DNA of 64,000 bases. It comes from Achromobacter anxifer. Lineage in GTDB: Bacteria > Pseudomonadota > Gammaproteobacteria > Burkholderiales > Burkholderiaceae_B. A model generated the notes under the pieces. The model worked only from the letters and a program-made list of their open reading frames with translations. It did no database searches and was not told where the DNA came from. Where the stretch lies: the NCBI RefSeq assembly GCF_903652925.1, contig NZ_CAHLAR010000003.1, forward strand, positions 620,001-684,000. Reading direction: 5' to 3'. The translations under genes and the position numbers were made by a program. Within the stretch, counting starts at the first letter, position 1, and the number at the start of each line of letters is the position of its first letter. Shown piece by piece: positions 14,302-24,454 of this stretch.

Positions 14302-14362
14302 GGTGGGTTACCTTGATTGAATCTGAATCTATGAAAATAGGGAGAAACTTCTTGTCCCCACA

Positions 14363-14392
14363 TAACTGGGGCTGCCCGAAGGGTTTTTCAAG
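14363..14392 (-). promoter_or_regulatory. Sigma-32 (heat-shock) promoter of dnaK
   Basis: In minus-strand sense: CTTGAAA (-35), 14-nt spacer, CCCCAGTTA (-10); consensus CTTGAAA and CCCCATnTA. The -35 box contains the TGA stop codon of the preceding thioredoxin-like gene, so the promoter is embedded at its end. Confidence 0.8.
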
Positions 14393-14792
14393 ACACCGGG
14401 CCGGAATTTTCTACAGCCGTTTCCTGCAAGCGGCGGATGGCCGCGGTGAACTGGGGCAGACCGGGCCAGCCCGTGATACGGCCCAGCCGCTTCCCGCCCC
14501 GGTACAGCACAAAAGTGGGGACGCCATGCAGCGAAAAGCGCCTTCCCAGCGCTTCGTCCGCGTAGACGTCGGCCTCGAACCAGGTCAGGCCCAGTTCCAG
14601 CAGCGTTTCCTGGTGCAATAGCGCCGCCTGCTTGAACAGGTTGCAGTTATAGCAATCCTGCCCCCACAGGAACACGCAGCGCAGATCCGCCCCCGGCGCC
14701 TGGACCACGGCCGCATCGAAACCCTCGGTGTCGACATGGCGCATGCCGAACACCTGGAATACCTGGGAGGGATCGAAATGGGGGTCCGTCAT
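14388..14792 (-). CDS. Thioredoxin-fold protein
   Basis: A 134-residue cytoplasmic protein with the redox motif WGQDCYNC (Cys47 and Cys50) and the cis-proline element HGVPTFVLYRGG, so a thioredoxin-like thiol-disulfide oxidoreductase. The CYNC dipeptide differs from thioredoxin CGPC, suggesting another redox potential. It lies 20 bp after grpE and before dnaK on the same strand, so it is probably transcribed with grpE on heat shock. The start at MTDPHFD (14792) gives the expected domain size; no strong ribosome site is seen, suggesting translation coupled to grpE. Confidence 0.85.
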   Translation of the reverse strand: MTDPHFDPSQVFQVFGMRHVDTEGFDAAVVQAPGADLRCVFLWGQDCYNCNLFKQAALLHQETLLELGLTWFEADVYADEALGRRFSLHGVPTFVLYRGGKRLGRITGWPGLPQFTAAIRRLQETAVENSGPVS

Positions 14793-14812
14793 GGCGCGCG
14801 GCGTGCTCAGCC

Positions 14813-15364
14813 CTAGCCGGCGGACACCACCACCAGCGCCGGACGCAGGGTCCGGTCGGCGATGGCATAGCCCTTTTGCAGCAGCTGCACCACGGTATTG
14901 GCGGGCTGCTCGGCGGGGATGGACGAAATGGCCTGATGCTGGTGCGGGTCGAACTTGTCGCCCTGCGCCGGCGCGATTTCCTTGAGCAGATTGCGCTCGA
15001 AGGCCGCCGTCAGCTGCTTGAGCGTGACCTGGACGCCTTCGCTCAGGGTCTCGACGGTCTGCTCGGGCTGGGCCAGCGCGGCTTCCAGGCTGTCCTTGAC
15101 CGGAACCAGGCTTTCGGCGAACGACTCGATGCCGAACTTGCGTGCCTTGGATACGTCTTCCTGGGCACGGCGACGCACGTTCTCGGCCTCGGCCCGCACG
15201 CGCAGCAACTGGTCCTGCTGGTCGTTGACGGTAGCCAGGGCGGCGTCCAGCTGGGCGCGCAACTCGTTCAGCTCGGCCTGCGCGGCGTCCTCGGCGGCGG
15301 GAGCCGCATCGGCGCTCTTGCCGACTTCGGGCGTCTGATCTACAGGCTCGTTGGGTGCCGTCAT
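14813..15364 (-). CDS. grpE: Nucleotide exchange factor GrpE
   Basis: The 183-residue GrpE releases ADP from DnaK. It has an acidic, disordered N-terminus, a long Ala/Glu/Gln-rich helix (about residues 40-95) and the C-terminal beta domain with FDPHQHQAI and [19 protein letters not shown]. The start at 15364 is chosen because GGAGG lies at the correct spacing; a longer frame exists but lacks one. A near-consensus sigma-32 promoter is 39-64 bp upstream. Confidence 0.96.
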   Translation of the reverse strand: MTAPNEPVDQTPEVGKSADAAPAAEDAAQAELNELRAQLDAALATVNDQQDQLLRVRAEAENVRRRAQEDVSKARKFGIESFAESLVPVKDSLEAALAQPEQTVETLSEGVQVTLKQLTAAFERNLLKEIAPAQGDKFDPHQHQAISSIPAEQPANTVVQLLQKGYAIADRTLRPALVVVSAG

Positions 15365-15402
15365 GGGGAATCCTCCAAAAAGTATGGCTTTCGCAGACAT
15401 GA

Positions 15403-15428
15403 ATGGGGGCCAATACCCCTATTTCAAG
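15403..15428 (-). promoter_or_regulatory. Sigma-32 (heat-shock) promoter of grpE
   Basis: Minus strand: CTTGAAA, 13-nt spacer, CCCCCAT, then TCA. This is close to the ideal heat-shock promoter and sits 39 bp before the grpE start codon. Confidence 0.85.
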
Positions 15429-15595
15429 CCCGGGAAAGCAAATATTCCCTGACGGCGCCGGGCCGCAAAGGCAGGAGGAATGTAATCAAAAATCTGCCCA
15501 ATTTCTGCCAAATGCCGTCAATTGTCAGACTGCAAGCATAAATTCAGCACATTCTTCCGCCATCATGCAAACGGCGCATGGCCGCCGCGGACGCC

Positions 15596-15841
<246 letters not shown>

Positions 15842-16933
15842 TCAAGTCCGTGATTGCGTGGGCCACCCCTGCAAGTGCCGTGCCACCAGGCTGGCCAGCC
15901 CTGCGATCCAGGCCGGATCGTCGTTGATCGCCGGGATGTAGCGGAAGCGCTTGCCGCCCGCCCCGATAAAGGCGTCGCGGCATTCCAGGCTGATCTCTTC
16001 CAGGGTTTCCAGACAGTCTGCCACAAAACCCGGGCACACCACATCGACCTCGGTCACGCCGGCGGCGGCCAGCGCCTTCAGGGTGGGTTCGGTATAGGGC
16101 TCCAGCCAGCGGGCGGTGCCGAAACGGCTCTGGAAGGTCACCTCGATCTGCTCGCGCGGCAACGACAGGCGCTGGGACAGCAGGCGCGCCGTTTCCATGC
16201 AGTCGCGGTAGTACGGGTCGCCCAGTTCGATCGAATAGCGCGGCAGTCCGTGGAAGCTCATGATCAGCTTCTGCGGCTTGCCATGCTCCTGCCAGTAGCG
16301 CTCGATGCGGCCGGCCAGCGAGTCCAGGTAGGCGGGCTCTTCGTGGAAGCGCTTGATGAAGCGCAGTTCGGGCTGGTCGCGCAGGCGGCCGGCATGGCGG
16401 GTGACGGCGTCGACCACCGTGGCGGTGGTGCTGGCGGCGTACTGGGGATAGAGCGGCACGGTCAGGATGCGCTCGCAGCCCTGCTGGCGCAGGCGCGAGA
16501 TGGCGTCGGGGATCGAGGGGTTGCCGTAGCGCATGCCCAGTTCCACCACCGCGTCGATCCCGGCCTCGGCCAGGGCGGCGCGCACGCCTTCGGCCTGGCG
16601 CTGGCTGTACACCATCAGCGGCGAGCCTTCCTTCATCCAGACGCCGGCGTAGCGCGGCTCCAGCTTCTTGGGCCGCATGGTCAGCACCAGCCCGTGCAGG
16701 ATGGGCTTCCACAGATAGCGCGGGATCTCGATCACGCGCGGATCGGACAGGAATTCGCCCAGGTACTTGCGTATGTCTTTCTTGCCCGGGGTGTCCGGGG
16801 TGCCCAGGTTCACCAGCAGCACGCCAACCTTGCCCGGCCCGCGCGGCGCGGGGTCTTCGTCGAAGGGGTCCTCCTGCTCGGGTTCCGGCAGATAGCGCTC
16901 AGGCCACAGGTACTTGAACAGGCGAAGAAACAC
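15842..16933 (-). CDS. hemH: Ferrochelatase
   Basis: The 363-residue enzyme inserts Fe2+ into protoporphyrin IX in the last step of haem synthesis. Visible signatures are GVLLVNLGTPD, YRYAGVWMKEGSPL-like segment (residues about 85-100), the catalytic His in SFHGLPRYSIELGDPYYRDC, and TFQSRFG. Length fits the proteobacterial family. It lies 45 bp after hrcA on the same strand. An Arg/Glu-rich N-terminal extension of about 35 residues precedes the catalytic domain. Confidence 0.96.
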   Translation of the reverse strand: MFLRLFKYLWPERYLPEPEQEDPFDEDPAPRGPGKVGVLLVNLGTPDTPGKKDIRKYLGEFLSDPRVIEIPRYLWKPILHGLVLTMRPKKLEPRYAGVWMKEGSPLMVYSQRQAEGVRAALAEAGIDAVVELGMRYGNPSIPDAISRLRQQGCERILTVPLYPQYAASTTATVVDAVTRHAGRLRDQPELRFIKRFHEEPAYLDSLAGRIERYWQEHGKPQKLIMSFHGLPRYSIELGDPYYRDCMETARLLSQRLSLPREQIEVTFQSRFGTARWLEPYTEPTLKALAAAGVTEVDVVCPGFVADCLETLEEISLECRDAFIGAGGKRFRYIPAINDDPAWIAGLASLVARHLQGWPTQSRT

Positions 16934-16978
16934 AAAAACTCCCCTTCCTCCGCGAGGAGGACGTAGCTTCGAATGGAC

Positions 16979-17983
16979 CTACTGGTTGTGGCTGAGAGCG
17001 TTGGACAACAAGCGCGCCGTGATGTCCACGATGGGAATGACGCGTTCGTAGGCCATGCGCGTGGGACCGATCACGCCCAGCGTGCCGACCACCTTGCCGT
17101 CCACGCCATAAGGCGCGGTGATGACCGAGACTTCTTCCATCGGCACCAGCTGCGAATCGCCGCCGATGTAGATCTGCACCCCCTGGGCACGGCTGGATAC
17201 GTCCAGCAGCTGCAGCAGATCGGTCTTTTTCTCGAACAGCGAGAACATCTTGCGCAGGCGGTCCATGTCGGACGCGATGTCGGTCACGTCCAGCAGCTTG
17301 CGCTCACCGGAGATGACCATGGCGTCGCCGTCCTCGGCGGCTTCCGCGCTGGCTTCGACCGCGGCCTGCATCAGGCGCGAGATATCCTCGCGCAACTGCG
17401 CCAGTTCGGTCGAGAGGGTCTGCCGCACGACGTTGAAGGATTTGCCGGCGAAGTGCATGTTGAAGAAATTGCCGGCTTCCAGCAATTCCGTCTCGGAGTA
17501 ATCGCGCTGGACAAACAGGATGCGGTTCTGGACGTCGCCGTCGGGCGTGACGATGATGAGCAGCACGCGCTTGTCGGACAGCCGGATGAATTCGATCTGG
17601 CGGAACACCTGGGCGCGCTTGGGCGTCAGCACCACCCCCGCGAACTGGGTCAGGTTGGAGAGCAGCGCCGCCGCGGCGTTGACGGCCCGGGTGGGCTCGG
17701 CCGCCGCCAGCATCTCGCCCATGTTGTGGGGTTCGAGCTGGTAGGACTGCACCGCCAGCAGGGAATCGACGAACATGCGGTAGCCCCGCGGCGTGGGCAC
17801 GCGGCCGGCGGAGGTGTGCGGGCTATGGATCAGCCCCAACTCTTCAAGGTCCGCCATCACATTGCGAATCGTGGCCGGAGACAGGTCGAAGACTTTCGAT
17901 AGCGTCCGCGAGCCGACAGGCTGCCCATCGGCGATATAGCGTTCGATCAACGCTTTCAGTAGTGCGCGTGCGCGGTCATCCAT
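16979..17983 (-). CDS. hrcA: Heat-inducible transcription repressor HrcA
   Basis: The 334-residue repressor binds CIRCE operators of chaperone genes with GroEL help. The N-terminal winged helix is seen in [17 protein letters not shown] and [17 protein letters not shown], with [22 protein letters not shown], the family hallmark; GAF-like and dimerisation regions follow. The start at 17983 matches known HrcA starts, though the frame is open 30 codons further. No CIRCE element was found anywhere in this window, so its targets (for example groESL) are probably elsewhere. Confidence 0.96.
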   Translation of the reverse strand: MDDRARALLKALIERYIADGQPVGSRTLSKVFDLSPATIRNVMADLEELGLIHSPHTSAGRVPTPRGYRMFVDSLLAVQSYQLEPHNMGEMLAAAEPTRAVNAAAALLSNLTQFAGVVLTPKRAQVFRQIEFIRLSDKRVLLIIVTPDGDVQNRILFVQRDYSETELLEAGNFFNMHFAGKSFNVVRQTLSTELAQLREDISRLMQAAVEASAEAAEDGDAMVISGERKLLDVTDIASDMDRLRKMFSLFEKKTDLLQLLDVSSRAQGVQIYIGGDSQLVPMEEVSVITAPYGVDGKVVGTLGVIGPTRMAYERVIPIVDITARLLSNALSHNQ

Positions 17984-18124
17984 AACAAGTATTTTAGGGA
18001 ATCTTTTTCGATTGAGGCGATTTTTGTCCCGCAAGCCCATATGCGGCCCCATATAATCGGCTAAACCGCCCATTCCGGGCAGGTTTCGGCTTCAGGTCCG
18101 GCCTTTTTTTATTCGCAAGCAGCC

Positions 18125-19024
18125 ATGCACTTTCCTACCGTAGCCCTGATCGGCAGATACCAGGACACCGGCCTGGACACACCGCTGAGAGCGCTGGCCC
18201 ACGCATTGAGGCAGGCGGGCCGGCAGGTGCTCATCGACGCGGACACGGCGCGCAATACCGGCCTGACCGAATACCCCATCGCCACGCTCGAGGAAATCGG
18301 CCAGACCGCCTCGCTGGCCGTGGTGATGGGCGGCGACGGCACCGTGCTGGGCGCGAGCCGCCACCTGGCGCCGTATGGCATGCCGTTGATCGGCATCAAC
18401 CACGGCCGCCTCGGCTTCATCACCGACATCGCGCTACAGGATGCGCACGGCGCGCTGGCGCGCGTGCTCGAAGGCAGCTTCCAGATCGAAGAGCGCATGC
18501 TGCTGGAAGGCAGCGTGTGGCGCGGCGACCAGAAGATGTATTCCGCCTCCGCCCTCAACGATGTGGTGCTGAACCGCGCGGGACGCGGCGGCATGATCGA
18601 AGTGCGGGTCGAGCTGGACGGCGCCTTCATGTACACGCAGCGCGCCGACGGCCTGATCATCGCGACCCCTACCGGCTCCACGGCGTATGCGCTGTCGGCC
18701 AACGGGCCCATCCTGCATCCAGGCATGAATGCCATGGTGCTGGTGCCCGTGGCGCCGCAAACCCTGTCCAACCGCCCCATCGTCATTCCCGACTCCGGCG
18801 TGCTGAACATGACGCTGAACGCCATGGGCCGCGTGGGAGTCGGCGCCAGCGTGCATTTCGACATGCAGACCTGGTCCGACCTGCAGCCGGGCGACCGCAT
18901 CGTCGTGCAACGAGCACCCTATACCATCCGCTTCGTGCATCCCGAAGGCTACAGTTTCTTCTCCACCTTGCGCCGCAAGCTGCACTGGAACCTGATGCCC
19001 GAAGCCTCCGACAACGTAGAGTAG
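18125..19024 (+). CDS. nadK: NAD kinase
   Basis: The 299-residue enzyme phosphorylates NAD+ to NADP+. The phosphate-binding GGDGT motif is at residues 69-73 in VVMGGDGTVLGASR, followed by GINHGRLGFITD and the conserved TPTGSTAYALSANGPILHP. It is divergent from hrcA and lies 13 bp upstream of recN, in the common nadK-recN order. Confidence 0.96.
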   Translation: MHFPTVALIGRYQDTGLDTPLRALAHALRQAGRQVLIDADTARNTGLTEYPIATLEEIGQTASLAVVMGGDGTVLGASRHLAPYGMPLIGINHGRLGFITDIALQDAHGALARVLEGSFQIEERMLLEGSVWRGDQKMYSASALNDVVLNRAGRGGMIEVRVELDGAFMYTQRADGLIIATPTGSTAYALSANGPILHPGMNAMVLVPVAPQTLSNRPIVIPDSGVLNMTLNAMGRVGVGASVHFDMQTWSDLQPGDRIVVQRAPYTIRFVHPEGYSFFSTLRRKLHWNLMPEASDNVE

Positions 19025-19037
19025 TAAGCGCCCCCAC

Positions 19038-20693
19038 ATGCTGCGCACCCTGCATATCCGCGACTTCGTCATCGTCGAACAGACCGAAATCCATTTCGAT
19101 GCCGGCTTCACCGTCTTTTCCGGCGAAACCGGCGCGGGCAAATCCATCCTGGTGGATGCGCTGGCGCTGGCGCTTGGCGAACGCGGCGACGCCAGCATGC
19201 TGCGCGAAGGCGCGCCGCGCGCGGACATCACCGCCGTCTTCGACACGCCCAAGGGCCTCATTCCCTGGTTGCAGGAGCGCGAGATCGACGCCGACGCGGA
19301 ACTGTCCTTGCGCCGCGTCATCGACGCCCAGGGCCGCAGCCGCGCCTACATCAACGGCACACCCGCCACCGTGGCGCAATTGCGCGAGCTGGGTGACAGC
19401 CTGGTCGACATCCACGGCCAGCACGCGCACCAGAGCCTGATGCGCTCCGACGCCCAGCGCGACCTGCTGGACGCCCACGGCGGCCACGGCGAACTGCGCA
19501 ACGCGGTGGGCCAGGCCTGGAAGCAATGGCGCGCACTGGCGCGCCAGTTGGAATCCGCCGAGAAGGACGCCGCCAGCCTGGCCTCCGAACGCGACCGCCT
19601 GCAATGGCAGGTCGACGAGCTCGACAAGTTGAACCTCGAACCTGACGAGTGGGAGGCGCTGCAGTCCGAACACACCCGCCTGTCGCACTCGCAATCCCTG
19701 CTGGACGGCGCCACGCAAATCCTCGAAGCCCTGGACGGCGAAGGCGATTCCGCGCATCACCGCCTCACCTCGGCCAATCACCGTCTCCAGCAGATGCTGC
19801 GCCATGATCCGGGCCTGCAAGGCGTGCACGACGAGCTGGAATCGGCGCGCATCGCCATCAGCGAAGCCGTGTCGGACCTGAACAACTACGTCAGCCGCGT
19901 GGACCTCGATCCGCAGCGGCTGGTTACCGTCGAAGGCCGGCTGGGCCTGGTGTTCGAGACCGCCCGCAAGTTCCGCGTCGAGCCCGACGCGCTGTGCGAA
20001 CTGCGCGATGACCTGCATGCGCAGCTTGCCGCGCTGCAGGCCGCGGGCGATATCGACGCCCTGCGCGCCCAGGCTCAAGCCGCACAGGCCCAGTACGACG
20101 CCGCGGCGGCCAAGCTGACCACGGCGCGCCGCAAGATCGCCAAGGACCTGGGCAAGCAGGTCACGCTGGCCATGCAGACGCTGGCCATGCAAGGCGGCAA
20201 GTTCGAGCCCACGCTGGCCGAATCTGCGCCGTCCGCCCAGGGCAATGAGCAAGTCGAATTCCTGGTGGCGGGCCACGCCGGCACCACGCCGCGCCCTCTG
20301 GCCAAGGTGGCCTCGGGCGGCGAACTGTCACGCATCTCGCTGGCGCTGTCCGTCATCGCCAGCCGCGCCGCGCGCGTGCCCACCCTGATCTTCGACGAGG
20401 TCGACAGCGGTGTCGGCGGCGCGGTGGCCGAGGCCGTCGGCAAGCTGCTGCGCGAACTCGGCGCACGCCATCAGGTGCTGTGCGTCACCCACCTGCCGCA
20501 GGTCGCGGCCTGCGCCAACAACCAGTTCCTGGTCTCCAAGGCCGAATCGCGGGGATCGACCCGCTCCAGCATCGAAGAACTGGACGCCTCCGCCCGCGTC
20601 GAGGAAATCGCGCGCATGCTGGGCGGCATCAAGCTGACCGCGACCACGCGCGAACACGCCCGCGAAATGCTGGAAGGCTTCGGCCAGAACTAA
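19038..20693 (+). CDS. recN: DNA repair protein RecN
   Basis: The 551-residue SMC-like ATPase acts in double-strand break repair. Walker A GETGAGKS is at residues 29-36, the ABC-type signature is in KVASGGELSRISLAL, and Walker B is TLIFDEVDSGVGG; a coiled coil of about residues 150-370 joins the two ATPase halves. Length is typical. It is likely co-transcribed with nadK. No LexA box was recognised upstream. Confidence 0.96.
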   Translation: MLRTLHIRDFVIVEQTEIHFDAGFTVFSGETGAGKSILVDALALALGERGDASMLREGAPRADITAVFDTPKGLIPWLQEREIDADAELSLRRVIDAQGRSRAYINGTPATVAQLRELGDSLVDIHGQHAHQSLMRSDAQRDLLDAHGGHGELRNAVGQAWKQWRALARQLESAEKDAASLASERDRLQWQVDELDKLNLEPDEWEALQSEHTRLSHSQSLLDGATQILEALDGEGDSAHHRLTSANHRLQQMLRHDPGLQGVHDELESARIAISEAVSDLNNYVSRVDLDPQRLVTVEGRLGLVFETARKFRVEPDALCELRDDLHAQLAALQAAGDIDALRAQAQAAQAQYDAAAAKLTTARRKIAKDLGKQVTLAMQTLAMQGGKFEPTLAESAPSAQGNEQVEFLVAGHAGTTPRPLAKVASGGELSRISLALSVIASRAARVPTLIFDEVDSGVGGAVAEAVGKLLRELGARHQVLCVTHLPQVAACANNQFLVSKAESRGSTRSSIEELDASARVEEIARMLGGIKLTATTREHAREMLEGFGQN

Positions 20694-20705
20694 AGCGCCA
20701 CGGAT

Positions 20706-20736
20706 AAAAAAAGCCCCTTCAATATGTAGGGGCTTT
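20706..20736. terminator. Terminator between recN and fur
   Basis: Stem AAGCCCC / GGGGCTT with an 11-nt loop; A-rich on the left, so strongest for the minus strand. It lies between converging genes. Confidence 0.75.
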
Positions 20737-20792
20737 GGATCTCGCAGGCCCGCTGCGAGCGTGGCGGCGGGCCGGGGTGTAAGGACCGGGGA

Positions 20793-21212
20793 CTAGCGGC
20801 CCTTCATGCAGCTGCCGCAGATGCCGTACAGCACCATGGCGTGGCTTTCCAGCGCGAAGGCGTTGTCCTTGGCAATCTTTTGCTGGCGCTTTTCGATTTC
20901 CGGGTCCGAAAACTCGACCACCTTGCCGCAATTCGTGCAGATCAGGTGATCGTGGTGGTCCCCGTCATTGAGCTCGAACACCGCCTTGCCGCTGTCGAAC
21001 TGGCTGCGGGCAAGAATGCCGGCCTGTTCGAACTGGGTCAGGACGCGGTAGACGGTAGCCAGGCCGATTTCGACGTTTTCGCCGATCAGGGCGCGATAGA
21101 CGTCTTCGGCGCTGAGGTGCCGTTGGTCCGATTTCCGGAAAATATCAAGAATTTTCAGGCGCGGGAACGTCGCCTTCAAACCCATGTTCTTCAGTTCGCT
21201 TTGGTCGCTCAT
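20793..21212 (-). CDS. fur: Ferric uptake regulator Fur
   Basis: The 139-residue Fe2+-dependent repressor has the winged helix [23 protein letters not shown]...[16 protein letters not shown], the metal sites [16 protein letters not shown] and the C-terminal CGSC pair (structural zinc). The start [18 protein letters not shown] at 21212 agrees with Fur proteins; ten extra codons are open upstream. It is divergent from bamE, the usual arrangement in beta- and gammaproteobacteria. Confidence 0.96.
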   Translation of the reverse strand: MSDQSELKNMGLKATFPRLKILDIFRKSDQRHLSAEDVYRALIGENVEIGLATVYRVLTQFEQAGILARSQFDSGKAVFELNDGDHHDHLICTNCGKVVEFSDPEIEKRQQKIAKDNAFALESHAMVLYGICGSCMKGR

Positions 21213-21358
21213 GGTGTAATCGCTCTCCGTCCGCGTTGGCATGGGCAGGATAGGTGCACCGCGAGCCGGCTCACCGAAATCATGCCGCCATGCGGAACTA
21301 TCCTTATGAAACCTTTATGATAACGGTTTTGTCTGCTTCCAAATAATAGGGGCGCGTA

Positions 21359-21901
21359 GTGTCCATGATTGCACGAATTCCCTCCCGCTCACTGAAGACC
21401 GGCCTGGCTGTGGCCGCCCTGGCCGTCGCCCTGGCCGGGTGCTCGGGGGACAAGTGGGGCTTCCCCTACAAGGCCGGCGTCCAGCAAGGAAACTGGATCA
21501 CCCAGGAGCAGGTCGCCCTGCTGCAACCCGGCATGACGCGCGAGCAGGTGCGTTTCGCCCTGGGCAGCCCGACGCTGACCAGCGTGCTGCACGCCAACCG
21601 CTGGGACTACCCCTACTACTACAAGCCCGGCTACGGCGAAGCCCAGGAACGCAAATTCACCGTCTGGTTCGAAAATGACCGGCTGACCCGCTGGGAAGGC
21701 GACAAGCAGCCCGACCTGCAGCCGTACCAGATCAATACGCCCAACGCGGCGGCCGACGAAAAGGCGGAAAAGCGCCTTAACGAAGACGAAGCCCGCCAGA
21801 AGGAAGAGGCAGACCAGCTCAAGCGCGACTCCGCCGCGCCGGTCAGCCCCATGAACCAGTACCCGGGCCAGCCGGGCAACTCGCCCGAGCCGCTCAGGTA
21901 A
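21359..21901 (+). CDS. bamE: Outer-membrane assembly lipoprotein BamE (OmlA/SmpA)
   Basis: A 180-residue lipoprotein of the BAM complex that inserts beta-barrel proteins. The lipobox is LAGC with Cys near residue 28, and the SmpA/OmlA fold is seen in [23 protein letters not shown] and the WDYPYYY region. A Lys/Glu-rich, Pro-rich C-terminal tail of about 55 residues extends beyond the conserved domain. The start may be GTG 21359 or ATG 21365; AGGGG lies just upstream of both. dapB follows 16 bp later. Confidence 0.93.
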   Translation: MSMIARIPSRSLKTGLAVAALAVALAGCSGDKWGFPYKAGVQQGNWITQEQVALLQPGMTREQVRFALGSPTLTSVLHANRWDYPYYYKPGYGEAQERKFTVWFENDRLTRWEGDKQPDLQPYQINTPNAAADEKAEKRLNEDEARQKEEADQLKRDSAAPVSPMNQYPGQPGNSPEPLR

Positions 21902-21917
21902 CACCAAGGACCCTCTC

Positions 21918-22709
21918 ATGCGTATTGCAATTGCTGGCGCCAGCGGCCGTATGGGCCAGATGCTGATCGAAGCCGTCCTGAACGCCTCCGGCCTGGAGCT
22001 CGCCGTCGCGCTGGACCGCAACGGTTCGACCGCGCTGGGTCAGGACGCCGGCGCCCCCCTGGGCAAGCAGACCGGCGTGGCCATCACCGACGATCTCGAC
22101 GCCCTGGCCCAGGCCGACTGCCTGATCGACTTCACCCGCCCCGAGGGCACGCTCGAACACCTGCGGGCCTGCGTCAAGCATGGCGTGAACGCGGTCATCG
22201 GCACCACGGGCTTCGACGACAACGGCCGCGCCGCGATCGAAGTCGCCGCCCAGAAGATCGGTGTCGTCTTCGCGCCCAACATGAGCGTGGGCGTCAACGC
22301 CACCTTGAAGCTGCTGGACATGGCCGCGCGCATCCTGAATTCGGGCTATGACGTCGAAGTGTTCGAAGCGCACCACCGCAACAAGGTCGACGCGCCCTCG
22401 GGCACCGCGCTGAAAATGGGCGAGACCATCGCCTCCGCCTGGAACGTGGCCCTGCCTGACGTCGCCACCTGGAGCCGCCATGGCGACACCGGCGTGCGCA
22501 AGCCCGGCACCATCGGCTTCTCCGTGCTGCGCGGCGGCGACATCGTCGGCGACCATACCGTGTCCTTCTGCGGCACCGGCGAACGCATCGAGATCACGCA
22601 CCGCTCGGCCAGCCGCGCCACCTACGCGGAAGGCGCGCTGCGCGCCGCCCGCTTCCTGGATGGCAAGCACAACGGCCTGTACGACATGCAATCCGTGCTG
22701 GGTCTCTGA
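21918..22709 (+). CDS. dapB: 4-hydroxy-tetrahydrodipicolinate reductase
   Basis: A 263-residue enzyme of lysine/meso-diaminopimelate synthesis. The NAD(P)H-binding AGASGRMG lies at residues 6-13, the GTTGF loop near 95-99, and the catalytic [13 protein letters not shown] (His pair and Lys) near 152-164. Length is typical. It is immediately downstream of bamE and closed by a strong terminator. Confidence 0.97.
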   Translation: MRIAIAGASGRMGQMLIEAVLNASGLELAVALDRNGSTALGQDAGAPLGKQTGVAITDDLDALAQADCLIDFTRPEGTLEHLRACVKHGVNAVIGTTGFDDNGRAAIEVAAQKIGVVFAPNMSVGVNATLKLLDMAARILNSGYDVEVFEAHHRNKVDAPSGTALKMGETIASAWNVALPDVATWSRHGDTGVRKPGTIGFSVLRGGDIVGDHTVSFCGTGERIEITHRSASRATYAEGALRAARFLDGKHNGLYDMQSVLGL

Positions 22710-22725
22710 TACCCGCCGCGGCAAG

Positions 22726-22753
22726 AAAAAAGGACCCTGCGGGGTCCTTTTTT
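22726..22753. terminator. Bidirectional terminator between dapB and murB
   Basis: AAAAAAGGACCC-TGCG-GGGTCCTTTTTT, an almost perfect palindrome between converging genes. Confidence 0.9.
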
Positions 22754-22773
22754 CATGCCTGGCCGAAACCGCT

Positions 22774-23820
22774 TCATACCACCACGGGTTCCGGTTCGAG
22801 CCGCACGCCGTAGCGCTCGGACACCGCCGCCTGGATGGCATGAGCCAGGCCCATGATGTCGGCCGCGGTGGCTCCGCCGCGATTCACCAGCACCAACGCC
22901 TGGCGGTCATGCACACCGGCCGCTCCCAGCGCGCGGCCCTTCCAGCCGCACTGGTCGATCAGCCAGCCGGCCGCCAGCTTGTAGCCGCCGTCGGGCTGGG
23001 CGTACGACACCAGCCCGGGAAACCGGCCTAGCAAGGCGTCGCGCACGCCGGCCGACACGATCGGATTCTTGAAGAAGCTGCCCGCATTGCCCGTCACCGC
23101 CGGATCCGGCAGCTTGGCGCGGCGAATCTCGCACACCGCGTCGAAAATGTCGCGCGCCGCCGGCTCGCCCGCCGCCAGGCGGGCATGACGCTGCAGATCG
23201 GGATAGCCCAGCACCGGCCGCCAGGGCCGCGGCAAGGCGAAACGCACGCTCACGATGATCCAGCGTCCGGGCTCGTCGTGCTTGAACACGCTGTCGCGAT
23301 AGGAAAAACGGCACTCCGCCGCGCTCATTTCGACCAGGCGGCCGGCGCGCACGTCCCAGGCGCTCAGGCTGTGGAAGCGCTCCTGCAGCTCGACGCCGTA
23401 AGCGCCGATGTTCTGCACCGGGGCCGCGCCCACGGTGCCGGGAATCAGCGCCAGGTTCTCCAGCCCGTCCCAGCCCTGCCGGACGCAGGTTTCGACAAAG
23501 CCGTGCCAGGTCTCACCGCCCGCCGCCTCGACCAGCCAAGCATCGGGCCGGGCCTCCAGCAGGCGCACGCCCTTGAATGCGACCCGCGCCACCAGCCCCT
23601 CCACCTGCCGCGGCAGCACCAGATTGCTGCCGCCGCCCAGCACCAGCAGGGACGATGCCTGGCTGGCCAGCCGCGACAGCGACGGAAGTTGCGCCGGGTC
23701 GTCCAGCGTCACGAACGCGTCCGCCCGGGAAACCAGGCCCAGCGTATTCAGCCGGGTGAGATCCTGGCTGACCGGGTACAAGGCAGGAGGCGCGGGGATG
23801 TCGACGGAGAAATTTGACAT
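22774..23820 (-). CDS. murB: UDP-N-acetylenolpyruvoylglucosamine reductase
   Basis: A 348-residue flavoenzyme of peptidoglycan precursor synthesis. It has the FAD-binding [43 protein letters not shown] and [10 protein letters not shown], where Ser is the proton donor, and a type I C-terminal segment ending in a long MurB-C domain. It is a single gene, divergent from the first tRNA-Gly. Confidence 0.96.
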   Translation of the reverse strand: MSNFSVDIPAPPALYPVSQDLTRLNTLGLVSRADAFVTLDDPAQLPSLSRLASQASSLLVLGGGSNLVLPRQVEGLVARVAFKGVRLLEARPDAWLVEAAGGETWHGFVETCVRQGWDGLENLALIPGTVGAAPVQNIGAYGVELQERFHSLSAWDVRAGRLVEMSAAECRFSYRDSVFKHDEPGRWIIVSVRFALPRPWRPVLGYPDLQRHARLAAGEPAARDIFDAVCEIRRAKLPDPAVTGNAGSFFKNPIVSAGVRDALLGRFPGLVSYAQPDGGYKLAAGWLIDQCGWKGRALGAAGVHDRQALVLVNRGGATAADIMGLAHAIQAAVSERYGVRLEPEPVVV

Positions 23821-23941
23821 GGATGCTGCGGATTGCTATAGTTTCTGTCTTCGCTCATATTACTTGATTGAGTGCTTTCCCTGAGCTTCGGGACTTGTTC
23901 GAAAACTGCTCGCAGTGAACAAAGCCAAGTAAGCACAGGCC

Positions 23942-23970
23942 AAGACAAGCTCAAAAAAATCATGTAGAAT
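23942..23970 (+). promoter_or_regulatory. Promoter of the first tRNA-Gly gene
   Basis: AAGACA, 17-nt spacer, TAGAAT, then a GC-rich discriminator (GCGCGCC) typical of stable-RNA promoters. Confidence 0.55.
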
Positions 23971-24049
23971 GCGCGCCTTCTGATCGATAACCAAGTTGAT
24001 CAGAGTGAATAAGAAAACAGGTTCTGGCTGTTTCAAGTGCAGAACCCAT

Positions 24050-24125
24050 GCGGGAGTAGCTCAGTTGGTAGAGCGCAACCTTGCCAAGGTTGAGGTCGCG
24101 AGTTCGAGACTCGTCTCCCGCTCCA
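24050..24125 (+). tRNA. tRNA-Gly (anticodon GCC), copy 1
   Basis: 76-nt cloverleaf with acceptor GCGGGAG/CTCCCGC, D-loop AGTTGGTAGA, anticodon loop TTGCCAA and T-loop GTTCGAGAC. CCA is encoded. It is identical to the copies at 38696 and 59581. Confidence 0.98.
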
Positions 24126-24162
24126 AATTCTGATTTCCAGGTCTTTCCTGGAAATCCTTGAG

Positions 24163-24185
24163 AAAGGGCCTCCGGGCCCTTTTTT
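24163..24185 (+). terminator. Terminator of tRNA-Gly copy 1
   Basis: AGGGCC-TCC-GGGCCCT followed by T5. A separate perfect 10-bp hairpin (GATTTCCAGG / CCTGGAAATC, 24132-24156) precedes it. Confidence 0.85.
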
Positions 24186-24454
24186 CATTTCCGCGCGCAT
24201 CGCGCCGGTCTACGCGGGCACGGGATATCCGTCCGCTATCCACTCAACCCCCACTCAAACCCCGCCCGAACCCGGCCCCCGACCCCGCCTCTCCTCCCCG
24301 CCGCCACACCCCGCGATCCCTGCCGTCCGACGGCCTGCGCTTGGTTCAAAAAACATCAACCAACCCGCGGCGGATAGCCGATAGACTGCACACTCCCATA
24401 GCAGGTCAAGAAAGGCGCGCGGCACTGCCAGGCGCGGCCATAGCGGAGACAAAG

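Larger units (their letters stand above)
24050..24189. repeat. 140-bp direct repeat, left copy (tRNA-Gly plus downstream hairpins)
   Basis: The tRNA gene and the 64 bp after it recur at 38696-38835 with three mismatches, all outside the tRNA. Homology begins at the tRNA 5' end and stops just after the T tract. The two copies bracket the 14.5-kb catabolic cluster. Confidence 0.9.

Noticed and set aside
24158-24454. N-terminal extension of the thiamine diphosphate enzyme
   Set aside because: The segment is Pro/Arg-rich, starts inside the tRNA terminator, and the GTG at 24455 has a good ribosome site and gives the family length.
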